64,000 nucleotides of DNA from positions 7,440,001 to 7,504,000 of the forward strand of contig CM114272.1 in the NCBI GenBank assembly GCA_050084515.1, in the 5' to 3' direction. Origin of the DNA: Blasia pusilla. Taxonomy: Eukaryota > Marchantiophyta > Marchantiopsida > Blasiales. Under the pieces are notes generated by a model that saw nothing but the letters and a program-made list of their open reading frames with translations, was not told where the DNA came from and searched no databases. The position numbers and the translations under genes were made by a program. The stretch's first letter is position 1. Every line of letters begins with the position of its first letter. Of the stretch, positions 45,666 to 57,901 are shown one piece after another.

Positions 45666-46208
45666 GATGGATACAAGGCGAGACGTGTGGCAAAGGGATA
45701 TGCCTAAAGGGAAAGTATTGACTTCAATGAGATTTTCTCACCAATGGTAAAGATTGCATCCATTTGTGCATTTCTAGGCATAGTAGCTCTATATGACCTA
45801 GAGTTGGAGCAACTTGATGTTACAGATGCCTTCTTGCATGGAGAGCTCGAGGAGGAGAAGTACATGCAAAAACCAGAGGGATTTGAAGTAGAAGGGAAGG
45901 AGAACTTGGTGTGCAAATTGAAGAAGTCCTTGTACGAATTGAAGCAAAGTCTGAGGTAATGGTATAAGAGATTTGATACATTTATGAGAAGACATGGATA
46001 TCTAAAGAAGACATAGAGAGGTTTTAATTTTGGTTACATTGTCTTGGTGCTATATCTTGATGATATGCTTATTATCGTTAAGCACATGAAAGATATGGCC
46101 CAATTGAAGAGACAATTGAGCGAGGAGTTGAGCATGAATAAGAATGCGGCCCCAAAGTTGGAAAATGGGGTGCCAAAAATAGCCAAGAATGATTGTAAAA
46201 GACAATAG
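45666..46208 (+). pseudogene. Ty1/copia reverse transcriptase fragment
   Basis: The plus frame reads YKARRVAKGYA, a stop, then DFNEIFSPMVK and QLDVTDAFLHGEL with the first catalytic Asp. MQKPEGFEVEGKE and KLKKSLYELKQSLR, a stop and WYKRF follow. VLYLDDMLI, equivalent to the YVDD box, is near 46060. This is the canonical copia RT order. At least three stops interrupt it, and after about 46150 similarity is lost. No LTR, integrase or RNase H is recognised around it, so it is a short dead fragment. Confidence 0.85.
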
Positions 46209-46572
46209 TAGAAAAAATAACCATGAGTTAAAAGTAAACACAAATAGTAAGAAGTTTTGGCAGTAAATGAGTCGACAAAACAATGTAAAAAAATGAATAA
46301 TAGAAATAGATTGTGTCTGCAAGTGTGAAGCTTGAGGCGATCTCGTTATTACACAAGGTCGACAATGCAATATATTCCGATGTGAAATTGGAGCAGAGGC
46401 AGTGAGGTAGTAATGTTTGTTTATATAAGTGGAATGAAACTTTTGTATGTGCATGCAAAAAATATGTGTTAGTTTATAGAAGAATGAGAGGTATCACCAG
46501 CAAACCGACTTAATGAACTGCTGTAATGAAGTGGTTGATAGAGATTAGAATTGCACTAACCTGAGTTTTGCA
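46209..46572. other. Spacer, nothing recognised
   Basis: The end of copia similarity and the start of the following minus-strand frame bound this stretch. No motif was found. Confidence 0.35.
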
Positions 46573-47406
46573 TCAAGTGCACTTCGGCTTATTGGGTGAC
46601 TCTCGTAACACAGCCCTATTGTAGGAGACGTTGGGAACATGGAACTGGACCGATGCTAAGCGTGCAGGATAAACAATGTTGCTATATGATATATGTGTAG
46701 CTAGGAGATCGGCGTCTACAGTACTATGTTGTTTTGGTTCATGAAGGCCAGAGAGGACACCACCTTCGCGAGCATCTCGTAGCTTGGCTAGAAGGTGTGC
46801 AGCCTTGGCTAAGGATAAGTCCACCAGTGTGTCAATTGGGAGCTTCATTATCACCCATAGTTCTTGGAACTGGTCCGGTTTAATTCTATCGGTAAGGCGT
46901 GAGAAATGGGTTTCCCAAACTATTTGCATACTTGAGTTGAGCGTCGTTAGGTGGAATAATCTCAATAGGGCCGTTGCCTTGTAGCTCACGCATATCGTTT
47001 TTAGAATCATCCTAGAAAACTTGGCGTAGGATACAAGTACCTGCAACATGTTTGTGAGCAACAACCTATGGATGGTAGAGAATACAAAAGCCGACTTACC
47101 AAATACAAACCTGATTTGCTCTCTTTGCTGATGATCAAGTTGATGTTGCGAAGCAATGGATGATGCACCACAATGAGATGCGTTCTCAGAGTTGCTGTCG
47201 TTTAGGAGAATGGCCATTTCTCTTGAAGTAGGCATTGTCGATGGGGCCCTATCTGCAACACCAAGTGGAGTAGCTAGTGTAGCATACCTTCTCCCATGAT
47301 CCTTTGTAGAACCGTCACTACTTGCCATACTAAAGGGACAAGCACATATTATAACATTTAGCTCAAAGAAGAGAAAGGTAGTTAGTTTTGGTGGCCAAAT
47401 ACACAA
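46573..47406 (-). CDS. Hypothetical protein, up to 277 codons, possibly with an intron
   Basis: This is the longest uninterrupted frame in the window and I do not recognise it. The N-terminal part is low-complexity and rich in Ser, Thr, Asn and Gln. The C-terminal part is helical, with VWETHFSRLTDRI, ELWVIMKLPIDTLVDLSLAKAA and HLLAKLRDAREGGVLSG. A GT near 47109, after HQQREQIR, and an AG before 47042 would remove a hydrophobic piece (VFGKSAFVFSTIHRLLLTNM), as an alternative to reading straight through. It lies immediately downstream, in the same orientation, of the dead Helitron helicase. It could be an accessory or captured gene of that Helitron, or unrelated. The open length amid debris suggests relatively recent constraint. 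Confidence 0.4.
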   Translation of the reverse strand: MCIWPPKLTTFLFFELNVIICACPFSMASSDGSTKDHGRRYATLATPLGVADRAPSTMPTSREMAILLNDSNSENASHCGASSIASQHQLDHQQREQIRFVFGKSAFVFSTIHRLLLTNMLQVLVSYAKFSRMILKTICVSYKATALLRLFHLTTLNSSMQIVWETHFSRLTDRIKPDQFQELWVIMKLPIDTLVDLSLAKAAHLLAKLRDAREGGVLSGLHEPKQHSTVDADLLATHISYSNIVYPARLASVQFHVPNVSYNRAVLRESPNKPKCT

Positions 47407-47459
47407 AAATCCTAAACCGAGAATGCAAAGATCAGATCTTTTTTTTACCCAATAACATC

Positions 47460-50400
47460 CATCACTTGTGTTTTATAGTGAGGCCTTCGCTCTTTTGGTG
47501 TGTCATAGCCTAACCAAGTGTAATTGGGAACGTCTTCTTATGATACTTCTGACCTGGGCCATATTGTAGAGTACAAAAATTGGTCCATGTGATCCTGACA
47601 ACCCTATGGTTGGAATGAAGCTTCACAACAATGGTTACTATCTGTTGGTCAGTGTAAAAACACTCCAACACATTAGCAACTGCTCCACGGACAGCCTGAT
47701 TAGCAATGTCAATATTTGATGTGAGAACCACCCTGCAACCAATTGCAAGAAATTGAATCTGATGGAAGTTGGAGTCTTCAAGCCATTGAAAAAACTGTGG
47801 GCCAGGTGGTGCATCAGTTGAGATGTGTATAGGGATGATGTCTGCACTGCCATAGAAACTTTGAAGAGAGATAAGATTGAACAGTTGAACATCGGTGCAA
47901 TGGGAGCAAATAATCTAAGTGCACTCATCTAAGAAATCGATGGTAGTGTCTTCATTGACAAAGCAATTATCTAACATCTTATCTATGTCATCTTGGTTTG
48001 GATAAGCAACCCTTATATTCGATAGAAAACTTAGGAAAGTAGGATCACCGACATGTCGTACTACTGTAGATAGGTAGTTTTTTGTATAATAAGATAGAAT
48101 GGAGAGGTAGATATATGACATAGTAAGCAAAAATTTGAACACCTGTGTTGACAGACGAGCAGTAGTTGATATAGGTCACCAACTAGTATAACTACTTTAC
48201 GTGAGAATAGGCTTGGGTCTTGATACACTCTCATAGCAATAATCTACAATAGACAAGGGATTAGCATCAAACACTCATCAATAACAACCACGTTTGCTTC
48301 CCTTAGGTGACTATAATGGTCAGAAGGAGTCTGCATCATTGGCAAGTCTCCTTTTATTGGTATAGCAAAGGTTGAATGAACCGTTGTGGCTTTATTGTGT
48401 AATCTAACAATAGCAATCCTTGTACTTGCAGTTTGTAATGATCGTAGCAACATTGACTCCCAACACTTTTACATAAAGTGGAAAAAAATGTCTTACCACA
48501 ACTTGGTGGGCTTGTTATCATGACCAACCCGGATGACATACCCTTAAGTTTATCAAACAACTCGCGCTATTCTATGTTAAGATTGTGAATGGGTAACCCT
48601 GATTGTGTCGGAGAGGACTGTCTATTGGGTGAAGTATTTCCTAAGACTATCATTACAAAGTGCATTGTTAGCAAAATATTAAAGCAAAGATACAACCCAA
48701 TAACATCCATCACTTTGGACACTATTCCTGCATGCACCTCACTCCACAGGTTTGCTATTGCATGTTCTTGATCTCATCAACTATAGACAATGAATCAAAA
48801 AATATCTTCCTATGGATACATTTATGCAAGTGGGTCCATTTGGGGGATTCAACACTGAGCAACCCAAATTCAGACCTGAAAGTAACAGTAGATATCAAGC
48901 TGGTATAAAGAACTCATTCCATTGATGCAATGGATTGTGTTCAGTGAACACAATTTTTAATGTTGTCAATGCTGCCTTAGTAGATGAAACACTCCTATTG
49001 AGGACTAGGCCAGATATCAGTTTTAGTCTCATCTCATCCAAACTATCTAGACCCAAGAATTTAGCACACTCAGTTTTGATATTGAGGGCACCATGTGGCT
49101 CCAATTTCAATGCATACTTAAGAAGATAAAAAAACCATTGAACGTTAGTGACATGTTGGAAATTCATGTGAGCTCCCTAGAGCAGAAGTACCGACATGTG
49201 ATATGGCACAACATTACAGTGATCTTGTTCTGGCCTATAAAATGTCCATCGTGTGGTGTTAGGGTCTAGGGTACATGTTGTAGTTTGGTGAAATAGGAAA
49301 TCCCATTCGGGAGTACAATGCTCGATCAACTGTACCTCTCATTATGCAGACATTTGGCTTACAACTGTGCATCTTCTTGGTTACTACATAGTATCTGAGC
49401 TTAGATATAACGTCGATGCAATGAAGGGACTTTAAAGTTGTATCACCTAGACATAGTATATAGCAACATATTTGACTGGTCATCTGGTCAACATCATCCT
49501 TATTCACCCCGGAGATGATATGTGAGTGCAAGCTCCCCCTTCCCTGCACTTCATACGTGATAAGATAATTTATAACCCGACCTAAAATCTCTATGCCACC
49601 AAATATGTAGCTATGCAGAAACAATTTCAATATTGCATGGAATAAAAGTGCACACTCAACGGGTGCATCTCTCTAGGAGAAGTTGGGATTAAATTTACCA
49701 GCAAGAATCTCAATATCAAAAACCTAAGGCCATCTTATGTCGGAAACTTCATTAAAAGTAACTGTCAAGAAAAAGTCTGGTAAGCCCCATTTAAACTTCA
49801 TCGCCTTAACATCTCGTAGTTATCTACGATGCCATGATGGGCTTCTTGGTAATTGGGCACTAAAGCTGTATTTTCACAAATTGGTATACAATTGTGTTCA
49901 TAAGTGAAATCTGGTTGCCTGCGCCGAAGTTGCTCTAGTTCTCGGCTCAAAATACAAGTACGGTTGGAATTAACATGCAAGAGTGATCGACAGGCGCAGT
50001 TGGTGCATAACCAGGATGTATGGTTTGTATAGTGTGAAAACCTTGAACAGTTGTTTAATCCGGAATTTTATATAATCAATAAAAGATACTTTATCAGTGA
50101 AGTATCCTCTGAGGTAAGGGAAAAGAAACGGGAATATTCCTATTTTAATGGTTAGCTTGAAGTTAGGGGATATACCCTTTGCATCACTAAGGAATCATCT
50201 CTACATTGGGCACCTTGTTTGAGGAAAATATTTTCCTTATGAAATATGTCGTACAATTTCCTACGTTTGACACGTAGAGAATATTGAACGTTCTGCAACA
50301 CGTTCAACTATGGAGTCTATGGATTTGTTGCCATACTATGTGTTAGTTCACCTTTGTCTTGTGATGCCTAGACCTAAGTGGTAGCACAACAAGCCCACAG

Positions 50401-50644
50401 GCCGGGTTCGGTAACTCGATTAAGGGCAAGTATTGTGAATACAGTTCATTGACACGTAAGGTAACTAAGAGTATTTGCCTGATTTTTTTGGAGAGGTAAT
50501 CTGTATGAACAGAGGGACGGGGAAAATTCCACCCAACAAGTGGACAATCAAGAAGTGATGTTATCTAGAAGAAACCTCTATAGAAACTGTTATATTTAGT
50601 TTTAATGCCAATTTGAGAATCTATCGGTGATAGTAGTTGTAAGT
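47460..50644 (-). pseudogene. Helitron Rep/helicase relic B, main part
   Basis: In minus-strand order, LPDFFLTVTFNE lies near 49780 and IFGGIEILGRVINYLI near 49600. VQGRGSLHSHI (near 49545), with H-x-H, is the HUH metal-binding motif of Helitron Rep. MHSCKPNVCIMRG follows near 49370 and LLKYALKLEPHG near 49110. The helicase Walker A is degraded to SPPSCGKTFFS (near 48510). Next are AIVRLHNKATTVHSTFAIPI near 48400 and ANVVVIDECLML near 48280. The C-terminal PIF1 blocks are DPTFLSFLSNIRVAY (near 48040), GCRVVLTSNIDIANQAVRGA (near 47720) and AMTHQKSEGLTI near 47480. Stops and frameshifts are frequent. Its N-terminal continuation lies beyond the inserted chromovirus at 57907. Confidence 0.85.
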
Positions 50645-50649
50645 GAATT
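50645..50649. repeat. Target-site duplication, left (GAATT)
   Basis: GAATT precedes the TG of the left LTR and recurs at 57902-57906 right after the CA of the right LTR. Confidence 0.9.
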
Positions 50650-51654
50650 TGTCGCGCCCCTTTTCTTCTTGAACGTCAATCTTTAGTGTTGCGGAAGCGT
50701 ACGTTCAGTAGGTCACGATCTCATTGCCGATCTGCACCCAAACACGCACTCTTGTTAGTCGGGTCTGGGCCAACCAGCGTTTCAACTCACCGAGTTCTCA
50801 ACTCGGCGTCTCATCAAGCTCAACCTTCCTTAATTCCTAGTTTCCAAAACATGGCAAGTCCTTCAAGACTTGGAACAGACTTCCTGGTTAGTCCAGGGAT
50901 CTGAAACGGCACTTGCGCGCCTAGCGATCCCAACTCTTCAACGGACCTCGTGTGAGTTCCAAACCAAGACCCAAGTAATTGAGTCGCGGGGTGAAATCCA
51001 AGAGGGACGTCTAAAATTGCCTCAATAGACTTGGTGCAGGTTTTCCAACCCAACCCCCAAACCCGCGTTCCGTTCCATGCCCTTGAGCCGTCCCGCGGCG
51101 CCCAAAGTGGGGTTCGGGTTCCAAGCACTCTCGGAGACCTTCCCCCTTACTAGTACTTCTGGGGTTCTCCAATAACCCCCCCCCCCTTTGGAAAAGGAGG
51201 GTCGGGCCCTTCATTGTGGCCCTCAACCCAACTCCTCTTATAGTCGTTTCCGGGTTGTTTCTCAGCCGCTGCTTATGCGTTTGCAGAGATCTTTAGTGCG
51301 TTTGAACCGGCTTTCCATAAGCCTTCCAAAACACCCTTATTTAATCCAATCGCATCTTGGCGCTAAAATTTATGGTTATAAATACAGTCGGAAACTCTCA
51401 AACGCTAGTGGCGTTCCAAATCCGGATTCTTCCTTTTGGCAACCCACTTTCTAGACTCGACTTCTTTCAAGTCTCATTCCGCGATTGGTCCAGAATCTTG
51501 GTCGCAACCACAACATCTGATACGCAAAGCCTCGCTCGTGTCTCGTCTCTTGTCTCCTCTTCGAGACTATTCCAACGCGCAAACCATCTTAGCGTGAGCC
51601 CGCTAATGTTCCGATGTTCCGCTTGGCACTCGTTTGGTCATGAGGGTCGCAACA
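50650..51654 (-). repeat. 3' LTR of the chromovirus, 1005 bp
   Basis: It starts TGTCGCGCCCC and ends GGGTCGCAACA. It is about 108 bp longer than the other LTR because of a block at about 51130-51235 with a run of 11 C that is absent from the 5' copy. Since the pol genes are on the minus strand, this left LTR is the 3' one. Confidence 0.92.
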
Positions 51655-51668
51655 CTCACCCCTCTTTA
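51655..51668 (-). other. Polypurine tract
   Basis: On the minus strand AAAGAGGGGTGAG immediately precedes the 3' LTR. This is the expected site of plus-strand DNA priming. Confidence 0.8.
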
Positions 51669-52344
51669 GAGATTGATGCCCTCAGCAATGCAAACCTTTG
51701 TTATGTCAAGTCTCCTTGGCAGCCTACCCCTTGACATTGAATTGCGTTCGGTGGCTAATCCATAATTCCTCCGAGTCTCTGATTTGTCGCTTTGCACCAC
51801 TTAGAATTATTAGCCTCTCCTCTTTGATAAGCTTGGACAGGTTCCAAAGAACTAACCTATCAAATAAGCTAACTAAGTGTGCAACCTTAGACTCTTCTGG
51901 CTCACTCTTGTAAACATCACATCTGTTTACCTGGTCTACAAATCGTACTACTATTGGGTCGCTCTCGTATTCGACTTAGGCGCGTCACTAAGTTTACTTA
52001 TGTAGCCATAAGTAAGATCACCCCAAGCCCCAAGACAGATTTCATCTGCCCCGCCGACGCTAGGGCGAGCCCGAGTGTAATCCAACACAAGGTCCTGTTC
52101 TAGGTGCTTATCCACATACAAGCTCTCACCTCAAATACTCCTTGTCTGTCCTCTTGACTTACATCCTAAGCCTATGATGAACAACTCATAGCCATGCACT
52201 ACCACATACAAATTGCAATCAACTCTGGCATCGAATCTCCAAATCCATACACTCCTTTATTGCAACACTAGCATATTCTAGTTACAACGGCCTTCGGCCC
52301 TAGATTCCAATGAGTACAAGTCATGTCTCTAGCTTCTCCTCGTA
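51669..52344 (-). other. 3' untranslated region of the chromovirus
   Basis: Between the end of pol and the polypurine tract lie about 680 bp without a conserved frame. Confidence 0.6.
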
Positions 52345-55300
52345 CTAACGTATGTGCTTCGCTTGCGTTCGCTTGAAGTCTCGCAACAACTCTTGCGCGT
52401 GTTCCAAATCCGCCTCCGCAATCCAAGTCGCCTCCTTCACATGGTAGCCCTTCCATTTTACCAAGTATTCATACTTGTTGGCCCGACGCCTCAAACGTAA
52501 GATGGTCTCCACCTCAAACTCCGGCTCTTCATTTATGATCATCGGGTGTGGTCTCACCACCTGTCTCCGCTTGAAACGTCCATTATCTTGAAGATATTTC
52601 TTCAACAATGACACATGAAAGGTCGGGTGAATCTTGAACTCGTCCGGCAGCCTCAACGTATACACATCCTCAAACTGGTTTGCCACAATCACATACTGTC
52701 CAACATACCTGGCATATAGCTTTGTAGACAACTCTTTCGGAAGAGTGAGGTTCTTCACACTCAACCACACTTGCTCTCCAACTTGGAACCGTACTTGGCG
52801 CCGACTCTTGTTAGCATGCTTAACGTACCTCATTTGAGCCTTTGCAAGACTTCGCCTTGCTCGCTATTCCCGTTCTCGCATCTCCATCAACAAACCTTTT
52901 GCCGTCGCTTGTCGTGTTCGTGCCAATGTAGTACCCTTCGAAAGGGCTAGGTCAAGAGGCCCTTCTTGCTCTCGTCCATTTGCCAAGAGAAACAGAGATT
53001 CTCCAGTTGCAGAATGCTTGGTCGAGTTGTAGCAGTACTCCGCCATGCTCAGCCACTTGACCCAATCTCGTTGATCAGCACTGACATAGTTCCTTAAGTA
53101 CTGATTCACAATAGAGTTTACCTTTTCAGTCTGTCCATCCGTCTATGGGTGGAAAGCTGTACTGAAACTCAACTTGGTCTTAAACCTTCTGAACAAGTGC
53201 TTCCAGAAAGCACTGGTAAACTTTGGATCCCGATCTGAAACAATGCTCCTCATCCCGTGAGCACGCCACCAACTATCGAGAAACAGTTGCGACGTTGTAT
53301 AAGCCCTTGCGGAATCCACCGTCGGCACGAATCTCGCCAACTTGCTAAACCGATTAACAATCACAAGTATAGCGTTGTATCCCTCAGATTTCGGAAGACT
53401 CGTGATGAAATCCATACTCACACTTTGCAAGGGTCCTTCTGGGATCGGCAAGGGATGCATCAAGCCTTGTTTCTTATCATAAAAAACTCTATTCGCTTGG
53501 CAGGTCACACAGGTCTTCACATATTGAGCAACATCCTCTTTCATGTTGGGCCAAAAGAACCGCTTTTGATCAAACCGGCGAGATTTCTCTCCTTTATGTC
53601 CTGCCAAGGGTTCGTCGTGACACTCCGCTAACACTTTGGTTCGCATCCTGCCTTGCCCTACATAGATCCTACTCTACTTGAACCTTAGTAAACAGTGCCT
53701 CAAACTTATGTTGGCCACCTTCTCACCCTGCTTCAACTTCCTCAGGTACTCCCCTGCGTGAGCATCCTTCATATATCCTTCACGAATCCTTCTTTCTAGG
53801 TCTATTTCCTTAGGGAACATTGCTCTCAAGACCTGTGTCGTCGATGGCATGTGTTCCTCCTTGCGACTCAACGCATCTGGAATCACATTATCTTTACCTG
53901 GCTTGTGAATCAACTCAACATCCATCAACGCCAAGGTATCATGCCATCGTAGTTGTTTCAGTGTCACTCGATCCTGGGTCTCAAAATACTTGAGTGATAT
54001 ATTATTGGTGAATACTCGAGTCCTGTGGAGCCCTAGATAATGCCGCCACTTCCTCAAGCAATGTACCACCGCGAACATCTCTTTTCGTGAGTGGGCCATC
54101 TCCTTCATGATCGCTAAGCTTCTTGCTCGTATGCCACCGGTCTCCCTTCTTGCACCAACATTCCCGCAACCGCAAAATCACTAGCATTGGTATGCACTTC
54201 GAACGGTTTGTCAAACTCCGGCGGCTTCACATCGGTTCTGCGATAGATCGCTTCACTTCACTCAGCTGAATGCCTCATTAACTTCCTGGGTCCAAGTCGT
54301 GTTGGCAAACTTTGCTGTCCAATCCGTGAGAGGCCTCACAATTCCCGAAAAGTTTTTCACATAAGTGCAATAGAACTGCACCGCACCTATGAACCTCCTC
54401 ATCCCCTTTACAGTGGATGGGGGTTCCCACTCGACAATCGCTTTCACCTTCTCCATGTCTGGACTGACGCCATCTGCACTGACCACGTGACCCAAGAATT
54501 TGATCTTGCTCAACCCAAATTCGCTCTTCTCTACATTCGCATATAGCTGATTTGCCCTTAGCTTAGACAAGACCGCTCTCACATGTCGAACGTGCTCCTC
54601 TAGTGACTTCGAATAGATAAGTATGTCATCAATATAGATGATAACATACTCATCCATTTCTTTGTGAAAAATGGAGTTCATCAATGTGGTGAACGTCGGA
54701 GGCGCGTTACATAGACCGAAAGTCATCACTACAAACTCAAAGGAACCATATCTTGTCCTACACGTAGTCTTCTCCACATCTGCCTCGGCAATCCGAATCT
54801 GGTAATATCCTGACTTCAAGTCAATCCTACTGAAATATCTCGCGCCTGCCAGCCTATCGAAGAGATCATCTATCCTCGGAAGAGGATAATTGTTCGAACC
54901 GTCACTTTATTGCGACGATAATCAACACACAGCCTCATCTTTCCATCCTTCTTCTTTACAAAAAGAACTGGTGCTCCATAAGGTGACTTGCTAGTCCTAA
55001 TGTAACCCTTTTCCAAAAGCTCACTTAACTGCCTTTTCAACTCAAGAAGTTCCTCCTGATTCAACCTATATGGTGCTTTTGAAGGCGGTTGGGAACCAGG
55101 TATGATCTCTATCTTATGATCGACGGCTCTATGTGGTGGCAATTTAGTCGGAAACTCCTTTTTCAAGACATCCTCAAACTCCTTGACCACTTCGTGGAGT
55201 GGTTCTGGGATTCCCCTTGAAGCAGTGTCCTGATCTCTGCGTATTTTGCTTGTAGCCTCCTCCACTTGTCTCATCAAGCAGAGAAATCCATCCTCCAACT

Positions 55301-55505
55301 CGGTCATGCTCCTCCTTGTAATCGAGTTCACTAACTCCTTTTTTGTCGGAACCTCACGGACCAACCGCACCTATAACCGTTTGCCTTTTAGCAAGACGCT
55401 CAACCTCAAGGGTCTACGTCTTAACTCCACCTCATATGCATCTAGGAATGTATTCCCCAAGACTCCTTCAATGCCATCCATTTCGCACACAGTGAAATTC
55501 TCCTT
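52345..55505 (-). pseudogene. Chromovirus pol: RT, RNase H, integrase, chromodomain
   Basis: In minus-strand order, the RT has [20 protein letters not shown] and LCVDYR near 54950, a frameshift near 54900, then LKSGYYQIRI and the catalytic YIDDILIYSK near 54630. RNase H follows, with a frameshifted start near 54200 (FEVHTNASDFAVAG; the catalytic TDAS motif has become TNAS), then EMFAVVHCLRKWRHYL and LIHKPGKDN. The integrase has the HHCC zinc domain (H-KGEKS...TCVTCQANR near 53540), MDFITSLPKSEGY with Asp at 53410, VSDRDPKFTSAFW near 53240 and a stop at about 53143 before TDGQTEKVN. The chromodomain (YEYLVKWKGYHVKEATWIAE) is near 52460-52380, followed by a stop at 52345. At least three frameshifts or stops and the altered RNase H motif make it inactive. 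The chromodomain normally directs integration to heterochromatin. Confidence 0.92.
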
Positions 55506-56858
55506 CAACTCGAATATCCGCATCCTACTGTCAAACCCAAGACCAAATCAGAAGTCCGATGAGACTTGCCTCTTGCAAATCCTACTCGAATGGGCTCATC
55601 CGCCTTAGAGGTAGACAACCCCAGTTCCTTCACGATTCTCGGGCTTAGGAAGGAGTGCGAAGCACCTGTATCCACGAGCAACAACACATCGCGATCATCA
55701 ATCTTGGATCTTAGGTACACCAAATTGTGCGTCCTCTTGGTGACCTGAAGGGACGTCTCGAGATCACCCGCCAATAGATGCTTAGCAGCAAACACAATCA
55801 TACTCCCATTACTAACCTTCGGTTTCGAACACACTTTTGCCAGGTGCCCCGGTTCGCCACAATTGTAGCATATGACCTTGCCGTTCCTTGACTTAGAGTG
55901 TTGTCCTCCTCTCGGCTTCGCATGAAGTTCCACTTGTTTGGCTGCCGGGGCAGACGACTCTCTTGGATCGTGCTGGCCCCCACTCCAGACTCTTTTGAAC
56001 GCCTCCTTATTTTTGGACTTCTTCGAAAAACCTTTTGGCTCAAAGGGTTTTTGGGTTTGGACCTCATCGTCCCCAATCTGCTCCGCTAGCTTGAGAAGAT
56101 CCGCGCAGGTCTCTGGCAACGTCGACATTCGGTAAAGGGCCTTTTCAGAACTTGGCTTGAGTCCACTAATGAAGATAGCCTTCTTCGCGTGCTCATCCAT
56201 CTTTGGAAGAGAAGTCAATTTCGCACTAAACTCCCTCACATACGCGCTTAAGGAACCACTCTGCCGCATCCGCACGCATTCCACCGTGTCGCGCAACCCT
56301 TGGTACTTCGGAGTGAATCGATCCCCAATCAACACCTTGAACTCCTCCCAACTCAGAGGTGACTCGCCGACCAGATATTCCTCTCGTTGAGCTGTCCACC
56401 ATTATAGCGCATGATCCTTCAGGAAAGTAACGGCTACCGTCACCTTGTCCTCCTTAGCTGCCCTCTGCGCCTCGAAATCTGATTCTAGTTAAAGGAAATC
56501 CTTCACTTTTCATGGCGCCCCACGATGAATGGCATTTAGGGTTTGTCTTGCAGAGCTTTTTTCCCGCACCCGGAGTTTGGGTGGCCTCTAACTTTGCAAT
56601 CCGCTGGCTTTGCTGGGACATCTGCTCCACCAACACCTTCAACAAGTCCAACGTCTAGCTTGACTCGGTCCGTTCCCCTGAATTTGGGCCCGATGGCCCC
56701 GCGGAAGGATTCGCCTCTGGAACATCCTCACGACTGGCGTTCAGCTCTTCGGGAGTCTCCGTCTCCTCCATAGCTTCACGGTCCGGCATTGGTTCCTCTC
56801 TTGGTTCACGTCGCTTGATTCGGCGCTTCTTGGGTTGTTCTCCCTCGATCGCCATTTT
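55505..56858 (-). pseudogene. Chromovirus gag and protease
   Basis: The frame opens with a charged Glu/Arg/Lys-rich N-terminus from 56855 (MAIEGEQPKKRR). It meets a TAG near 56656, continues with a coiled-coil-like LLKVLVEQMSQQSQRIAKLE and shifts frame near 56460. From 56430 the retrotransposon gag core is clear: ALWWTAQREEYL, WEEFKVLIGDRFTPKYQG, VREFSAKLTSLP. The CCHC nucleocapsid knuckle is CYNCGEPGHLAKVC near 55860. The aspartic protease DTGASHSFLS follows near 55670. Protease and gag share one frame, as in many chromoviruses. The frame ends in a shift at 55505 and continues in another frame (FTVCEMDGIEGVLGNTFLD) to about 55375. Confidence 0.9.
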
Positions 56859-56990
56859 CAAGCCAACTCACTCAGATCTCCTCCTTATTTCTTGCGTCCC
56901 TCCTCGAGCGTCTGAGTCTAGCCGCTACCTTGAGTTTTCCCAAGCGTCCGGTTGATCCCACGACCCCAAGTTCTCGCTCACCAAGGATAA

Positions 56991-57002
56991 GCTCTGATAC
57001 CA
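56991..57002 (-). other. Primer-binding site for initiator-Met tRNA
   Basis: On the minus strand TGGTATCAGAGC lies two bases after the end of the 5' LTR. This is the standard plant retroelement PBS complementary to the 3' end of tRNA-iMet. Confidence 0.93.
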
Positions 57003-57004
57003 CT

Positions 57005-57901
57005 TGTCGCGTCCCTACTCTTCTTGAACGTCAATCTTTAGTGTTGCGGAAGCGTACGTTCAATAGGTCACGATCTCATCGCCGAACTGCACCCAAACAC
57101 GCACTCTCGTTAGTCGGGTCTGGGCCAACCAGCGTTCCAACCCACCGAGTTCTCAACTCGGCGTCTCATCAAGCTCAACCTTCCTTAATTCCTAGTTTCC
57201 AAAACATGGCAAGTCCTTCAAGACTTGGAACATAATTCCTGGTTAGTCCAGGGATCTGAAACGGCACTTGCACGCCTAGCAATCCCAACTGTTCAACGGA
57301 CCTCGTGTGAGTTCCAAACCGAGACCCAAGAAATTGAGTCGCGGGGTGAAATCCAAGAGGGACGTCTAAAATCGCCTCAATAGACTTGGTGCAGGTTTTC
57401 CAACCCAACCCCCAAACTCGCGTTCCGTTCCATGCCCTTGAGCCGCCCCGTGGCGCCCAAAGTGGGGTTCGGGTTCCACGCACTCTCAGTCATTTCCGGG
57501 TTTTTTCTCAGCTGCTGCTTATGCGTTTGCAGAGATCTTTAGTGCGTTTTAACCGTCTTTCCATAAGCCTTCCAACACACCCTTATTTAATCCAATCGCA
57601 TCTTGTCGCTAAAAGTTATGGTTATAAATACAGTCGGAAACTCTCAAACGCTAGTGGCGTTCCAAATCCGGATTCTTCCTTTTGGCAACCCACTTTCTAG
57701 ACTCGACTTCTTTCAAGTCTCATTACGCGTTTGGTCCAGGTTTCTCGGTCATGACCACAACATCTGAAATGCGAAGCCTCGCTCGCGTCTCATCTCTTGT
57801 CTCCTCTTCGAGACTACTCCAACGCGCAAACCATCTTAGCGTGAGCCCCCTAATGTTCGGATGTTTCGCTTGGCACTCGTTTGGTCATGAGGGTCGTGAC
57901 A
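57005..57901 (-). repeat. 5' LTR of the chromovirus, 897 bp
   Basis: It starts TGTCGCGTCCC and ends GGGTCGTGACA in plus coordinates, collinear with 50650-51654. It should contain the element promoter; I could not assign a TATA box with confidence. Confidence 0.92.

Larger units (their letters stand above)
50650..57901 (-). mobile_element. Nearly complete Ty3/gypsy chromovirus (7.25 kb) inserted in a Helitron
   Basis: The element has two LTRs with TG...CA ends, a 5-bp GAATT target duplication, an initiator-Met primer site, a polypurine tract, gag, protease, RT, RNase H, integrase and chromodomain, all on the minus strand. The coding region has a few stops and frameshifts. In the first 420 or so aligned bases the LTRs differ at roughly 17 positions by eye, so the insertion is not very recent. 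It interrupts Helitron relic B, whose sequence resumes on both sides. Confidence 0.93.

Noticed and set aside
52345-56335. Treating the chromovirus as an active element
   Set aside because: At least three frameshifts or stops (gag near 56656 and 56460, RT near 54900, integrase near 53143) and a TNAS in place of TDAS in RNase H argue against activity.
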